From NCBI GenBank assembly GCA_026713485.1, contig JAPOOK010000029.1:1-39251 (forward strand): a DNA stretch of 39,251 bases, in the 5' to 3' direction. This DNA is from Chloroflexota bacterium. GTDB lineage: Bacteria > Chloroflexota > Dehalococcoidia > UBA6926. Numbering within the stretch: the first letter of the stretch is position 1; every line of letters starts with the position of its first letter. Made by a program: the position numbers and the translations under genes. The notes under the pieces were generated by a model. That model was not told the origin of the DNA. It ran no database searches and saw only the letters and a program-made list of their open reading frames with translations. Shown piece by piece: positions 1 to 8,398 of the stretch.

Positions 1-780
1 GAAGTAACCCAGGGAATTCCGGTCTCCTGCGATACCGCGCACCAGCACGTTGTCGTCAGAGGACGCGACGTAATTGGATCGAGAAACCCCCTCATCCCCG
101 TTCACCACGTCCGTGAAGTAGTCAAACGTGCCGGACTCCGTATCGGGTCCGTACAGGTTGATCGGCTCATTAGGGAAACTGGAGCGCACGTCGTCCCATG
201 AATCCACAGTGCTGTCCGGCTTCCAGATTTCATTGAGCTCGGCCACCGTCAGGCAGTTCACGAAGTCGTTCTGCGTGCTGACCATCACCGCCAGCCCGTC
301 CAGGGCCACCGTCAGCGGGATGAAGTTGATTCCGTTGGCAACTGCTGCTCCCGCCTCACTGTCCTTGATCGGGCGGGAAGCGTCGGAGATCTCCGTCTCA
401 CCAACCGTGAATCGCTTGAATCCGCCTCCCGTGCCGGAGATACCAACGTTGACGCGAACGTCAGGGTACAGGGCAAGGAACTCCTCGGCAACTGCCTCGG
501 AGATCGGCGCAACCGTGCTGGACCCATCTATCTCGATGGTGCCCTCCAGGTCCATCATGGTATCGCTGCTGGACGTTGTGGTCGTCTGCGATGTCGTGCC
601 ACCGGTGGTGCTGGGAGTGGACACGCTTGAGCCACTGCTCGTTGAGGTAGTGCTTGATGAACCGGAATCTGACGCCGATGCCGAAGAATCGTCGTCTCCA
701 CATGCCGCGCCCCCAAGCACGACAAACAATCCAAGGACGCCGACAAACAATAGCCGGCGCCACGTCTTACCTAACTGCAT
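1..780 (-). CDS. pstS: Phosphate ABC transporter substrate-binding lipoprotein PstS (C-terminus beyond window)
   Basis: This is the extracytoplasmic phosphate-binding component of the Pst high-affinity importer. The reading frame runs open to the window edge, so about 260 N-terminal residues are seen and the C-terminus is missing. The start is ATG at 780, preceded by AAGGAGGAACG, a strong ribosome site. Residues 10-26 form a hydrophobic signal segment ending in GAAC with the lipidation Cys at 27. A long Ser/Thr/Gly-rich linker (about residues 30-65) follows, then the mature domain with [10 protein letters not shown] and GISGTGGG, the family's phosphate-loop signatures. A Pho-box-like repeat array lies 66 bp upstream of the start (846-886), which fits induction by phosphate starvation. 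The other pst genes would be expected left of the window. Family assignment is secure; specificity for phosphate is inferred from the motifs and the upstream array. Confidence 0.93.
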   Translation of the reverse strand, partial: MQLGKTWRRLLFVGVLGLFVVLGGAACGDDDSSASASDSGSSSTTSTSSGSSVSTPSTTGGTTSQTTTTSSSDTMMDLEGTIEIDGSSTVAPISEAVAEEFLALYPDVRVNVGISGTGGGFKRFTVGETEISDASRPIKDSEAGAAVANGINFIPLTVALDGLAVMVSTQNDFVNCLTVAELNEIWKPDSTVDSWDDVRSSFPNEPINLYGPDTESGTFDYFTDVVNGDEGVSRSNYVASSDDNVLVRGIAGDRNSLGYF

Positions 781-845
781 CGTTCCTCCTTGTCGTCCTG
801 CACTTTGGCTTTCGCCCAGTCTTCTCCACTGAGCGTAGGCAGGGC

Positions 846-886
846 TGATTAAGGACGAGACAACGCTCCGTTAACATGGGATTAAG
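846..886 (-). promoter_or_regulatory. Pho-box-like direct repeat array upstream of pstS
   Basis: Read on the minus strand, four 8-bp units lie at an exact 11-bp period: CTTAATCC (886-879), GTTAACGG (875-868), GTTGTCTC (864-857) and CTTAATCA (853-846). Three keep the TTAA core. The format (8-bp units separated by 3 bp, PyTTAA-like) matches the Pho boxes bound by PhoB/SphR-type response regulators. A possible -10 hexamer, TACGCT, lies 8 bp after the last unit. Its position directly ahead of pstS supports the reading. Binding is an inference. Confidence 0.65.
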
Positions 887-973
887 GCATCCTCGTAATC
901 CGATGGTTTCGCCGTGCCACAGGCCAGGGCGAATTCCTCGCCGCCCCCGGGACATTGCTTGAACTTTGCTCTC

Positions 974-997
974 AATCCGGCCAAAGCCGGAATCCAT
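974..997 (+). repeat. Degenerate dispersed palindromic repeat (CCGGCCAAAGCCGG type)
   Basis: This is a member of the family seen at 10366, 17817, 22033, 30256 and 37854, with core CCGG-CCAAA-GCCGG followed by AATCCAT. It lies between the end of polA and the pstS upstream region. Apart from this and the Pho-box-like array, the 781-1016 gap shows no gene. Confidence 0.6.
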
Positions 998-1016
998 GGG
1001 GTGGCTTCCGGCCCGG

Positions 1017-3830
1017 CTACCCCATCTGCCCCCAGGACGGCCCGGCCTTAACGTCCACCACGAGCGGCACGTCAAGCTCCGGCATTACTGCGGGCATCAC
1101 CTCGTCGACGATGGCGGTCAGCGCATCCCGCTCATCCTCAGGCGTCTCGAACAGCAGCTCATCGTGAATCTGCAGCAGCATCTGCGTCTGCATCCCCGTG
1201 TCGTCAAGCCGTTCCTGCATTCTCAGCATCGCCAGCTTGATAATCTCAGCCGCCGTCCCTTGCACGGGCATGTTGATCGCCATGCGTTCCGCCGCCGCCC
1301 GAGCCTGCTGATTCGACGCTGTCACCTCGGGGAGGTATCGCCGTCGCCCCATCAAAGTCTGCACGTATCCGTTCTCCCGAGCCCCCGCGATGGTGTCATC
1401 CATGTATTTCCGTACCTGCGGGAACCGCTCAAAATACGCATCGATAAAGGCGTCCGCCTCCTTACGCTCGATCTCAAGACGCGTCGCCAGCCCGAAGCCG
1501 CCCATTCCATAGACAATGCCAAAGTTAACGGCCTTCGCAATGCGTCGATGTTCAGACGTCACATTGTCCGGCGGAATGCCGAGCACCTGCGACGCCGTCG
1601 ACGAGTGAATATCCTCGCCCGCGTGAAACGCATCCTTCAATCCCGTGTCATCCGAAAGGTGTGCCAGCACCCGCAGTTCCACCTGAGAGTAATCCGCCGA
1701 AACCAGCAAGGCCCCGTCTCCCGCGATGAATGCCTCACGGATTCGCCGACCTGATTCCGTCCGCACGGGGATGTTCTGCAGATTTGGGTCCTGCGACGCG
1801 ATCCGTCCGGTCGCGGAGCCCGTCTGATTGAAGCTCGTGTGAATCCGCCCCGTTCCCGTGTAGACCTCTTTGGGGAGCGAATCTACATACGTGGAAACCA
1901 GCTTGGAGAGCTCACGGTACTCGAGGATGCGCTGCACGATGTGGCCATGCTCGTCCGCGTTCTTTGCCAGCCATTCGAGCACGGCGGCGTCCGTCGAATA
2001 GCCGGTCTGTGTCCGGCGCCGCGCCGGCAGTCCCAGCTTCTCGAAAAGCACCTCCCCCAGCTGCTTGGGGGAATTAAGGTTAAAGACAAGAGGCTCGTCC
2101 ATCCCGGCTGCTGCGCCGGACTCGTCATAGATCTCCTGCGTCATCTGATCAAGATTCCCGTGCATCTCCTCGGACATCCGCCCTAACAAACCGGTGTCCA
2201 ATCGCACGCCGTTTCGTTCCATCGTTGAGAGCACGGGCGCGAGCGGCATCTCAAGGCCCTCAAAGAGCGCCTGTGCCGCCTGTTCTTTGAGGACCGGCAC
2301 CCACGACTCCATCATCCGAAGCGCGTAATCGGCGGCCGAGCACGTATACCGCATGGCCGTCTCGCCGTCCAGCGCGTGGAATTGGATCGCCTTTGCGCCG
2401 CGACCCAGCAGCTCCTCACGCGTCGGCAACTCCTGACCGTACTCCGACAACACAAGCGCCGGGAGGGCAGTAGACGGCTTCCCCAGCATGTGCGCTGCAA
2501 CGGACGTATCCCAGATGGGATTGCCAATATCTACTCCGGCATTCTCTAGCGGCGGTAGCACCTCCCGTGCTACGTGCATTACGAGTGTTCGCGGCGCGCC
2601 CCCCGGCCCTTCCTCCCCAAGAAAGCGGCCAAGCCTCTGCATAAGTTCGCCACCCGCCGCCAACGGCATACCCAAACCCTCTTGCATCAGCGGCATGTAG
2701 GCAGCCTGCCCCACGGACCACGACAGCCCAATCGCCGCTGGCGTCCCCTCCAACACCCGATGGGACGTTGCCGGCGCCACGATTGAAACATGCGTGGCAT
2801 CCGCAATCTCGGTAAGCAGTGAATCCAACTCATCGACAGTCGAAACGCTCCGATAGGACACATCGGCATCGACCGCCGAAACCGCCGGAGCCGCCGCCTC
2901 CGCGCCTTGTTCGCCGATGTCGGGAATCCGATTCAACAGCGACGTGAACTCCATCTCACGGAAGAAGTCGACGAGCCGTGACCGATCAAAGTTCTCCGTC
3001 CACTGGAGGTCATCCACCGTCACCGGCAGATCAAGGTCGGTGACGATCCGCGTCAACTCCAGTCCCTGCATTGCCGCCTCACGACCCTCGATGAGCCGCT
3101 GCCGTACACGCTCCGGCGTGATGTCATCAATGCGCTCATATAGATCGCCGACGGTTCCGTATTCTTGCAGCAGCGTCGTGGCTGTCTTGGCACCCACTCC
3201 CGTCACACCCGGAATATTGTCAGAGGGATCACCTTGCAGTGCCTTCAAGTCGGGTATCTGTTCCGGCGTAAGCCCGTACCGCTCCCGCACCGCGTCGGGG
3301 TCGAATAGGGACTCATTCCGCGCGCCCCGCTGATATAGGATGCTCACCGTCGGCGAGACCAACTGCATTGTGTCCTGGTCGCCCGTCACGATGATCGTCC
3401 GCAGTCCTTTTTCCGTCGCGCGTCGCGAGAAATGTCCCAGGACGTCATCTGCTTCAAACCCCGGCAGCTCGACGATGGGCAGCCCGATCGTCTCTACCGC
3501 CTCCCGCACTCGTCCATACTGGGAGCGCATCTCATCCGGCATATGAGGACGTTGGGCCTTGTACTCCGCATACATCTCGTGCCGAAACGTCGGGCCGGAC
3601 AGATCGAACGCAACCGCGGCATACGCCGGACGCATCTGCCCTAATACCTTAAGTAGGGAAGCGGACACCCCGAAAACGGCGTTGACAGCCTCTCCCGTCT
3701 GGGAAACAGACAAATGTTGGATGGCATGGAAAGCCCGATGAAACATCGCGTGGCCGTCAAACAGAACAACCAGGCCGTCATCGATCCCGCGTACTCGGCC
3801 GCTTCTGTTTCCTGCCGCTGTCTGTGTCAT
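1017..3830 (-). CDS. polA: DNA polymerase I
   Basis: A 937-residue repair and Okazaki-fragment polymerase. The N-terminal 5'-3' exonuclease (FEN) domain covers about residues 18-310, with FDGHAMFHRAFHA and the VTGDQDTMQL metal site. The middle domain (about 320-520) is a 3'-5' exonuclease fold that lacks the DxE metal motif: the matching stretch reads SIVAPATSHR, so proofreading is probably absent. The polymerase domain carries motif A (DYSQVELR, D713), motif B (RRIAKAVNFGIVYG, K766, F770 and Y774) and motif C (HDELLFE, D890/E891). The Phe in motif B is the residue that discriminates against dideoxynucleotides in E. coli-type enzymes. The length is normal for the family. It lies 33 bp downstream of a small same-strand gene, probably in one transcript. 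Confidence 0.97.
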   Translation of the reverse strand: MTQTAAGNRSGRVRGIDDGLVVLFDGHAMFHRAFHAIQHLSVSQTGEAVNAVFGVSASLLKVLGQMRPAYAAVAFDLSGPTFRHEMYAEYKAQRPHMPDEMRSQYGRVREAVETIGLPIVELPGFEADDVLGHFSRRATEKGLRTIIVTGDQDTMQLVSPTVSILYQRGARNESLFDPDAVRERYGLTPEQIPDLKALQGDPSDNIPGVTGVGAKTATTLLQEYGTVGDLYERIDDITPERVRQRLIEGREAAMQGLELTRIVTDLDLPVTVDDLQWTENFDRSRLVDFFREMEFTSLLNRIPDIGEQGAEAAAPAVSAVDADVSYRSVSTVDELDSLLTEIADATHVSIVAPATSHRVLEGTPAAIGLSWSVGQAAYMPLMQEGLGMPLAAGGELMQRLGRFLGEEGPGGAPRTLVMHVAREVLPPLENAGVDIGNPIWDTSVAAHMLGKPSTALPALVLSEYGQELPTREELLGRGAKAIQFHALDGETAMRYTCSAADYALRMMESWVPVLKEQAAQALFEGLEMPLAPVLSTMERNGVRLDTGLLGRMSEEMHGNLDQMTQEIYDESGAAAGMDEPLVFNLNSPKQLGEVLFEKLGLPARRRTQTGYSTDAAVLEWLAKNADEHGHIVQRILEYRELSKLVSTYVDSLPKEVYTGTGRIHTSFNQTGSATGRIASQDPNLQNIPVRTESGRRIREAFIAGDGALLVSADYSQVELRVLAHLSDDTGLKDAFHAGEDIHSSTASQVLGIPPDNVTSEHRRIAKAVNFGIVYGMGGFGLATRLEIERKEADAFIDAYFERFPQVRKYMDDTIAGARENGYVQTLMGRRRYLPEVTASNQQARAAAERMAINMPVQGTAAEIIKLAMLRMQERLDDTGMQTQMLLQIHDELLFETPEDERDALTAIVDEVMPAVMPELDVPLVVDVKAGPSWGQMG

Positions 3831-3863
3831 CTAACTGGGCCTTACTCTGCGCTGCAAAAGAAC

Positions 3864-4259
3864 TTACGGCGTCGGGACCGCGTCACGATCCTCAGGAAGC
3901 ATCCACGCCCTCAGCGCCAGTGCCCGCGACCTGGCCCGATGAAGTTCCCCCAACGCCTCAATGATTGACCGGGCTTCCGGCCAATCCCCCATGTCCACCT
4001 GGGTCCGGAATGGATGGGTCGTGATGTGAAGGGGCAGCAATTCACCCGCCGTCTCGTGCAGAGGAGCAATCGTCAGAGGATTCTCCGTTAGTGCCCGCCC
4101 CAAGCCGCTGAGGCTCCCTGCGAGGGCTTGCACCCGAGATTCAGCCTCCCCGAGCGCCGCCAACGCCTCGTCATAGCGTTCGTGCAGCGTCTTGGCCTCC
4201 AAGCCGCCCGGCGCAATGCGGTTCGCGCCTGACCTTTCCGGTTCGCGTCGTTGCATCAT
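3864..4259 (-). CDS. Hypothetical small helical protein upstream of polA
   Basis: I do not recognise the family. From the ATG-ATG pair at 4259 it encodes 131 residues, mostly predicted helix, with an Ala/Glu/Leu-rich segment (ERYDEALAALGEAESRVQAL region, about residues 27-60) that could form a coiled coil. There is no signal peptide and no Cys-rich motif. The frame extends upstream to an ATG at 4346, but that would overlap the divergent promoter at 4322-4349, so the internal start is preferred. Neither start has a strong ribosome site. The stop is 33 bp before polA on the same strand, so co-transcription is likely. It might be a DNA-metabolism accessory protein, but nothing in the sequence shows this. 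Confidence 0.55.
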   Translation of the reverse strand: MMQRREPERSGANRIAPGGLEAKTLHERYDEALAALGEAESRVQALAGSLSGLGRALTENPLTIAPLHETAGELLPLHITTHPFRTQVDMGDWPEARSIIEALGELHRARSRALALRAWMLPEDRDAVPTP

Positions 4260-4321
4260 GATTCCGTCACCAGAGTAACGCACAGGTGGTGTCTGCGCCC
4301 GCGATCCAACAGGGTAGGCAG

Positions 4322-4349
4322 TTGACGATGCACCCACTTGCCCCATAAT
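4322..4349 (+). promoter_or_regulatory. Sigma-70-type promoter of solute-binding gene 1
   Basis: TTGACG (4322-4327), a 16-bp spacer, then CATAAT (4344-4349). The spacing and -10 hexamer are identical to those ahead of the four paralogous genes downstream. It faces away from the small gene that precedes polA, so this is a divergent promoter region. Confidence 0.7.
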
Positions 4350-4406
4350 CGATAGGTAGGCGCGGAAAAGGCATTCCTAGGTATCAGGCAGCGAAGGCGG
4401 AAGCAA

Positions 4407-6227
4407 ATGACAAGATTGAGTAGGCTAGGGCTTTTGCTTGCCATCTGCCTTGCACTGCTCATCGTCGCGGCGGCCTGTACCAATGACGACTCGACATCTA
4501 CGTCCACTGCTGAGCCAACTGCAACCGGAGACGACGCAGGCGGCCAAAACGGAGACAGAGCTCGACCCACACCGACGGTGAATCCGCCGGTTCCCACCGT
4601 TCAGCCCGTTGGGACCGGTACTGTCGACGCAATGTCAGTCAGCGGCAAGCCTGTTCCCGCCGCCGCCATGCGCGGAGGGACGCTTATCGCATCTGTCTGG
4701 CATTCAGAGCAGACTTTCAGCACGTGGGAGGATCATGGAGGCGCGTCATTCGTTATGATGCACCCCTTGCATAATCTCCTCCTGCAGCCTCGAACCTGGG
4801 GTGACACCGATGATTTTCAGCAACACCGCTTTCTTGAGGTCCATCCGGACCTGGCTCTGGGGTGGGAAATCTCTAGTGACGGATTCAACGTCACCGTCAA
4901 CCTGAGGAGTGACGTTGTCTGGACAGACGGTACGCCATTAACGTGTGGGGACATTGCCTGGACATATAATTCCATCCGAACCGGCAGAGGCCTGATTCGC
5001 AGTCCGAGGTCCGTTTACCTCGCCTCCGTTAGTCAGGTGCTCTGTGAGGACGATTACACAGTCCGCTTCATCCTCCGTGAACCTCAGGCATCAATCATCG
5101 ATGCGCTTGCACTTCCACACAACATCATTCGGCCACAGCATGTCTACGCCAATGACACGGCGGCCATGCGGGATCGTCTCCCCACTGTCACTACAGGGCC
5201 GTTTGTCGTTTCAGAACACGTGCCTGGCGAGAGTATCACCTATCGGCGGAACGACACTTATTGGGATCAACCCTTTCCATTCTTGTCCGGTCTGCAATTC
5301 GTGATCCTGGCCGAGTCTGCCTTGGCGACCGGACTCCGTTCAGGAACCATCGACGTGGGAAAGCCGTCGGGCTACGCCTATGAGGAAGCGGAAACCCTGG
5401 AAAGTGAATGTGATAACTGCCAGGTATGGCCCCGGGCATTGGCCATGTGGAACACACACCACATTATCCTCAACCACTCCAAGGAACCCTGGAATACTAG
5501 TGGCCTTAAAGAGGTAATTGCCCTCGCAATCGACAACACAAAGAACATTCGAAATGTGCATAACGGCTGGCATTTCCCACCCACCGGTTGCGGCACATAT
5601 CCCTTCTCAACCTGGGCAATGCCGATTGATCGCTGCACGGATATTCCCGGCTTCGGCGATTTCTCCACAAAATCTTCGCCGGCTGCGGACAAGGCGCAGG
5701 CCAGAGAAATCCTCACCGACCTTGGCTACTCGCCGGGTGAGTTGTCCATCTCCATCTTATTTAGCGAAACAACTGAGCAGGATGTACCTGCCGTCATCTC
5801 CGATTTTCAGGAAATCGGCATAAACGCTGCTGCTGTCGTCCTCAACGAACGAGACTTCCTTGCGCGTATCTCCGAAGGAGACTTTGAAGCGGCCGTTCAT
5901 TCTGAATGGGCCATCAGCGATGCTCTGGACATCCTGCTTCTGGGGCACTTTTATACAGGTGGTCATGACAACTTTGGGCAATTCAGCAGTCCGGAACTCG
6001 ATGACCTCATCGACGAAATGGGCGCCACCGCGGACCTCACCAACCGACGGGAACTTGCGTGGGACGCGCTGGAACTCGCGCTCGAACAACAGGCAAAGAT
6101 TGTTGTCTCCCACGGCGTCCTCGTGCCCATCTACAGTGAGCGGTTGCGCGGTGTAATGCCCGGACTTGACTTCCAGGCTGAACACGGCCCTCAACTCCGT
6201 TACGATCACGCCTGGTTGGCACCCTGA
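4407..6227 (+). CDS. Family-5 ABC solute-binding lipoprotein, paralog 1 (divergent member)
   Basis: A 606-residue extracytoplasmic binding protein of the SBP_bac_5 (OppA/DppA-like) family, which delivers peptides, metal chelates or other small molecules to ABC importers. A hydrophobic signal segment at residues 7-23 ends in VAAAC with the lipidation Cys at 24, followed by a Thr/Asp-rich linker. The family block VNLRSDVVWTDGTPLTCGDI is the ligand-domain signature. Paired cysteines (TCGD with VLCED, and GCGTYP with DRCTD) suggest disulphides outside the cell. It is the most diverged of the five tandem paralogs: it has SVSGKPVP where the others have SVSGIPLDPDA, and it lacks their shared DNA block near the C-terminus. 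It has its own promoter, but I see no terminator after it. No permease or ATPase gene is nearby. The ligand is unknown. Confidence 0.92.
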   Translation: MTRLSRLGLLLAICLALLIVAAACTNDDSTSTSTAEPTATGDDAGGQNGDRARPTPTVNPPVPTVQPVGTGTVDAMSVSGKPVPAAAMRGGTLIASVWHSEQTFSTWEDHGGASFVMMHPLHNLLLQPRTWGDTDDFQQHRFLEVHPDLALGWEISSDGFNVTVNLRSDVVWTDGTPLTCGDIAWTYNSIRTGRGLIRSPRSVYLASVSQVLCEDDYTVRFILREPQASIIDALALPHNIIRPQHVYANDTAAMRDRLPTVTTGPFVVSEHVPGESITYRRNDTYWDQPFPFLSGLQFVILAESALATGLRSGTIDVGKPSGYAYEEAETLESECDNCQVWPRALAMWNTHHIILNHSKEPWNTSGLKEVIALAIDNTKNIRNVHNGWHFPPTGCGTYPFSTWAMPIDRCTDIPGFGDFSTKSSPAADKAQAREILTDLGYSPGELSISILFSETTEQDVPAVISDFQEIGINAAAVVLNERDFLARISEGDFEAAVHSEWAISDALDILLLGHFYTGGHDNFGQFSSPELDDLIDEMGATADLTNRRELAWDALELALEQQAKIVVSHGVLVPIYSERLRGVMPGLDFQAEHGPQLRYDHAWLAP

Positions 6228-6287
6228 TCAGCCGCAGAACCCCCGTCCTCAACCATCCTCATTCCCCCCACCCTTGTACTACTAGGA

Positions 6288-6315
6288 TTGACATACCTAT
6301 AGCGGCTGTCATAAT
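6288..6315 (+). promoter_or_regulatory. Promoter of solute-binding gene 2
   Basis: TTGACA (6288-6293), 16-bp spacer, CATAAT (6310-6315). CTAGG-type motifs surround it: ACTAGG at 6281-6286 and AACTAGG after the -10. The preceding 6228-6287 stretch has no other visible signal. Confidence 0.75.
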
Positions 6316-6356
6316 CGATAAATCTAACTAGGTTCTTAGGCAGGAAGGGAGACCTC

Positions 6357-8216
6357 ATGAGCAGATGGACACTGCTCCTTGTCGGGCTTATCGCCACGCT
6401 CGCGCTGCTTGCCGCAGCGTGTGGAACGGCCGAGGAAGACGACGAGGAGACACCCGGGCCGGCGGAGCCCACCGCGACGCCGCTTTTGATTACAGGGAGC
6501 TCGCCAACGGCGGTTCCCGATGATATGGACGACAGCAGGGACGACATGGATGACGACATGACGGACGAAAACGTTTCCGTCAGTGGTATCCCGCTTGACC
6601 CGGATGCAGTCTATGGCGGCACTCTCAAGCTCGCCTATAGGTCCAACAACCCCTTGAACCCGTGGGAAGAGGCGGCCGGGCCCGCATTCGATGTTGGGCA
6701 CCTGCTCAACAACATGTTGATCAAGCCCCGAACGTGGGGAACCGAAGACGATTTCAGAAACAACGCGTTCTTTGAGCTGCATCCTGATATGGCCAGCAGC
6801 TGGGAGCAGTCTGAAGATGGCCTCGCGTGGTCATTCAACCTCCGCGATGGCATTGAGTGGTCCGACGGCGTGCCTATGACGTGTAATGACGTCAAGTGGT
6901 CGTTCGACACAATCCGGCTTGCGAATGATGCCGGACTCCTCCGCAGCCCGCGGAAGACCCACTACCTAGCCATCGATAGCATCGTTTGCGCAGACGATCT
7001 GACCGTGGTCTTCAACCTTCGGTGGGCGAAGCCTGCCGTCCTGGAAGTCATTGGGCAGCCGTACAACATCATCTTCCCGTCTCACATCTACCAGACCGAA
7101 TTCCTGGAGACCGGCAGGCTGAACTCCATGCGGGAAGAGCCCTCCAAGGCCACCACGGGAGCGTTCAGGGTGGTTGAGTACATCCCGGGCGAGGGATATA
7201 CGTTTGAGAAGAACGAAGATTACTGGGATGCGCCGCTTCCCTACGTGGACAACGTAGAAATGATCTTCCTCTCCGGTTCCAACATTCCGCCCGCCCTCCG
7301 CACAGGAGCCGTCCACGTTGGTGATTCACACGGCTACACCGGTGGGCAGGCGCTCACGCTGATCCAGGAGGCAGATGAAGAGGTCTTCAAGATCTACGAT
7401 CGTGTCATTGCATCCTCATTCAGCCCCGCGCTCTTCCTCAACAAGAACCGCGAGCCATGGAATGACCCGGCCGTGAATACCGCATTCGCGCTGGCAATTG
7501 GCAACCAGAACTACGTCACCACCGTCCAGAACGACCTCTTCGTTCTGCCGACGGGCTGCGGCTTCTATCCCACCAGTGAATGGGCGATGCCTGCCGACCG
7601 CTGCGCGGCCATCCCAGGCTACGCGGATGTTTTCGGCGACACACCCGAAGAGCGTCTAGCTCAATCTGCCAGGGACAAAGAGCGCGCCAAGCAGATCCTT
7701 GTAGAGGCCGGTTACACTGGCGAGAACGCGCTCAACCTGAACATGGTCGTGTGGGGCGTGATCCGGGCGGACGGCCCAGCCATCCAGCTGGACTTGCAGG
7801 AAGTCGGCGTGAACGTGGAGATTGTCGAGTTTGACTCCACGACCACCTACACCAAATGGTCGAACGCAGACTTCGACGTGGGAGTCCACAGCTTCTGGAT
7901 CGCCGGAATCGACCCGGACGTGACCCTGTACGAGCACTTCTACACAGGTTCGGATCGCAACTACAACCGCTACAGCAATCCTGAGTTTGATAACCTCGTC
8001 AACACGATGAGTCGAACCCTGGACAAGGAAGAGCGGAAGGAGCTTGCGTGGCAAGCCATGGAACTCGCGTTGAATGACGTCGGTAAGGTCGTCATCTCGC
8101 ACGGATCCTACTACCCCATGGTCAGCGCCAACCTCCGCGGCTACATGCCTGCACCCAACTACCTCGCAGGCTACGGTCCGCAGAAGCGCTACTCCCATGT
8201 CTGGATTGACGAGTAA
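6357..8216 (+). CDS. Family-5 ABC solute-binding lipoprotein, paralog 2
   Basis: A 619-residue lipoprotein with a signal segment at residues 5-21 and lipidation Cys at 22 (LAAAC). An acidic linker rich in Asp and Met (about residues 25-75) is followed by SVSGIPLDPDA, the start of the mature domain shared with paralogs 3-5. The family-5 block LRDGIEWSDGVPMTCNDV is present. Two Cys pairs (TCND with IVCAD, and GCGFYP with DRCAA) are conserved. The C-terminal region carries YEHFYTGSDRNYNRYSN, common to paralogs 2-5. A ribosome site AAGGGAG precedes the ATG. It is monocistronic, with its own promoter and a strong terminator at 8273. Probably a binding protein for an ABC importer encoded elsewhere; ligand unknown. 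Confidence 0.94.
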   Translation: MSRWTLLLVGLIATLALLAAACGTAEEDDEETPGPAEPTATPLLITGSSPTAVPDDMDDSRDDMDDDMTDENVSVSGIPLDPDAVYGGTLKLAYRSNNPLNPWEEAAGPAFDVGHLLNNMLIKPRTWGTEDDFRNNAFFELHPDMASSWEQSEDGLAWSFNLRDGIEWSDGVPMTCNDVKWSFDTIRLANDAGLLRSPRKTHYLAIDSIVCADDLTVVFNLRWAKPAVLEVIGQPYNIIFPSHIYQTEFLETGRLNSMREEPSKATTGAFRVVEYIPGEGYTFEKNEDYWDAPLPYVDNVEMIFLSGSNIPPALRTGAVHVGDSHGYTGGQALTLIQEADEEVFKIYDRVIASSFSPALFLNKNREPWNDPAVNTAFALAIGNQNYVTTVQNDLFVLPTGCGFYPTSEWAMPADRCAAIPGYADVFGDTPEERLAQSARDKERAKQILVEAGYTGENALNLNMVVWGVIRADGPAIQLDLQEVGVNVEIVEFDSTTTYTKWSNADFDVGVHSFWIAGIDPDVTLYEHFYTGSDRNYNRYSNPEFDNLVNTMSRTLDKEERKELAWQAMELALNDVGKVVISHGSYYPMVSANLRGYMPAPNYLAGYGPQKRYSHVWIDE

Positions 8217-8272
8217 TCCAAAGGACGCCTGACACTTCTGAAAACGGCCAAGAGCCGATTCCGAAGAGCGAT

Positions 8273-8311
8273 AATGCCCCTGCCGCACCGGCAGGGGCAT
8301 TATTCCTTTTT
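8273..8311 (+). terminator. Intrinsic terminator of solute-binding gene 2
   Basis: A perfect 12-bp stem (AATGCCCCTGCC pairing with GGCAGGGGCATT, loop GCACC), followed by ATTCCTTTTT. Confidence 0.9.
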
Positions 8312-8315
8312 GCAA

Positions 8316-8361
8316 TACCTAGTATTACAGGGGTTGACACTAGCTAAGCGCGCGTCATAAT
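8316..8361 (+). promoter_or_regulatory. Promoter and upstream element of solute-binding gene 3
   Basis: TACCTAGTA (8316-8324) lies 18 bp ahead of TTGACA (8334-8339). A 16-bp spacer starting CTAGCTA leads to CATAAT (8356-8361). The TACCTAG element sits at the same distance from the -35 in genes 4 and 5, which suggests a shared operator or activator site, unless it is only recent common descent. Confidence 0.75.
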
Positions 8362-8398
8362 GACACAATCGCCCGATTAGAAAAGGGAGGGGGAGGCT

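Noticed and set aside
128-832. Long plus-strand frame opposite pstS
   Set aside because: It is the antisense shadow of a clear PstS coding region with a lipobox and family motifs; its translation has no protein-like features.
966-1754. 262-codon plus-strand frame opposite polA
   Set aside because: Arg/His/Pro-rich shadow of the conserved polymerase domain.
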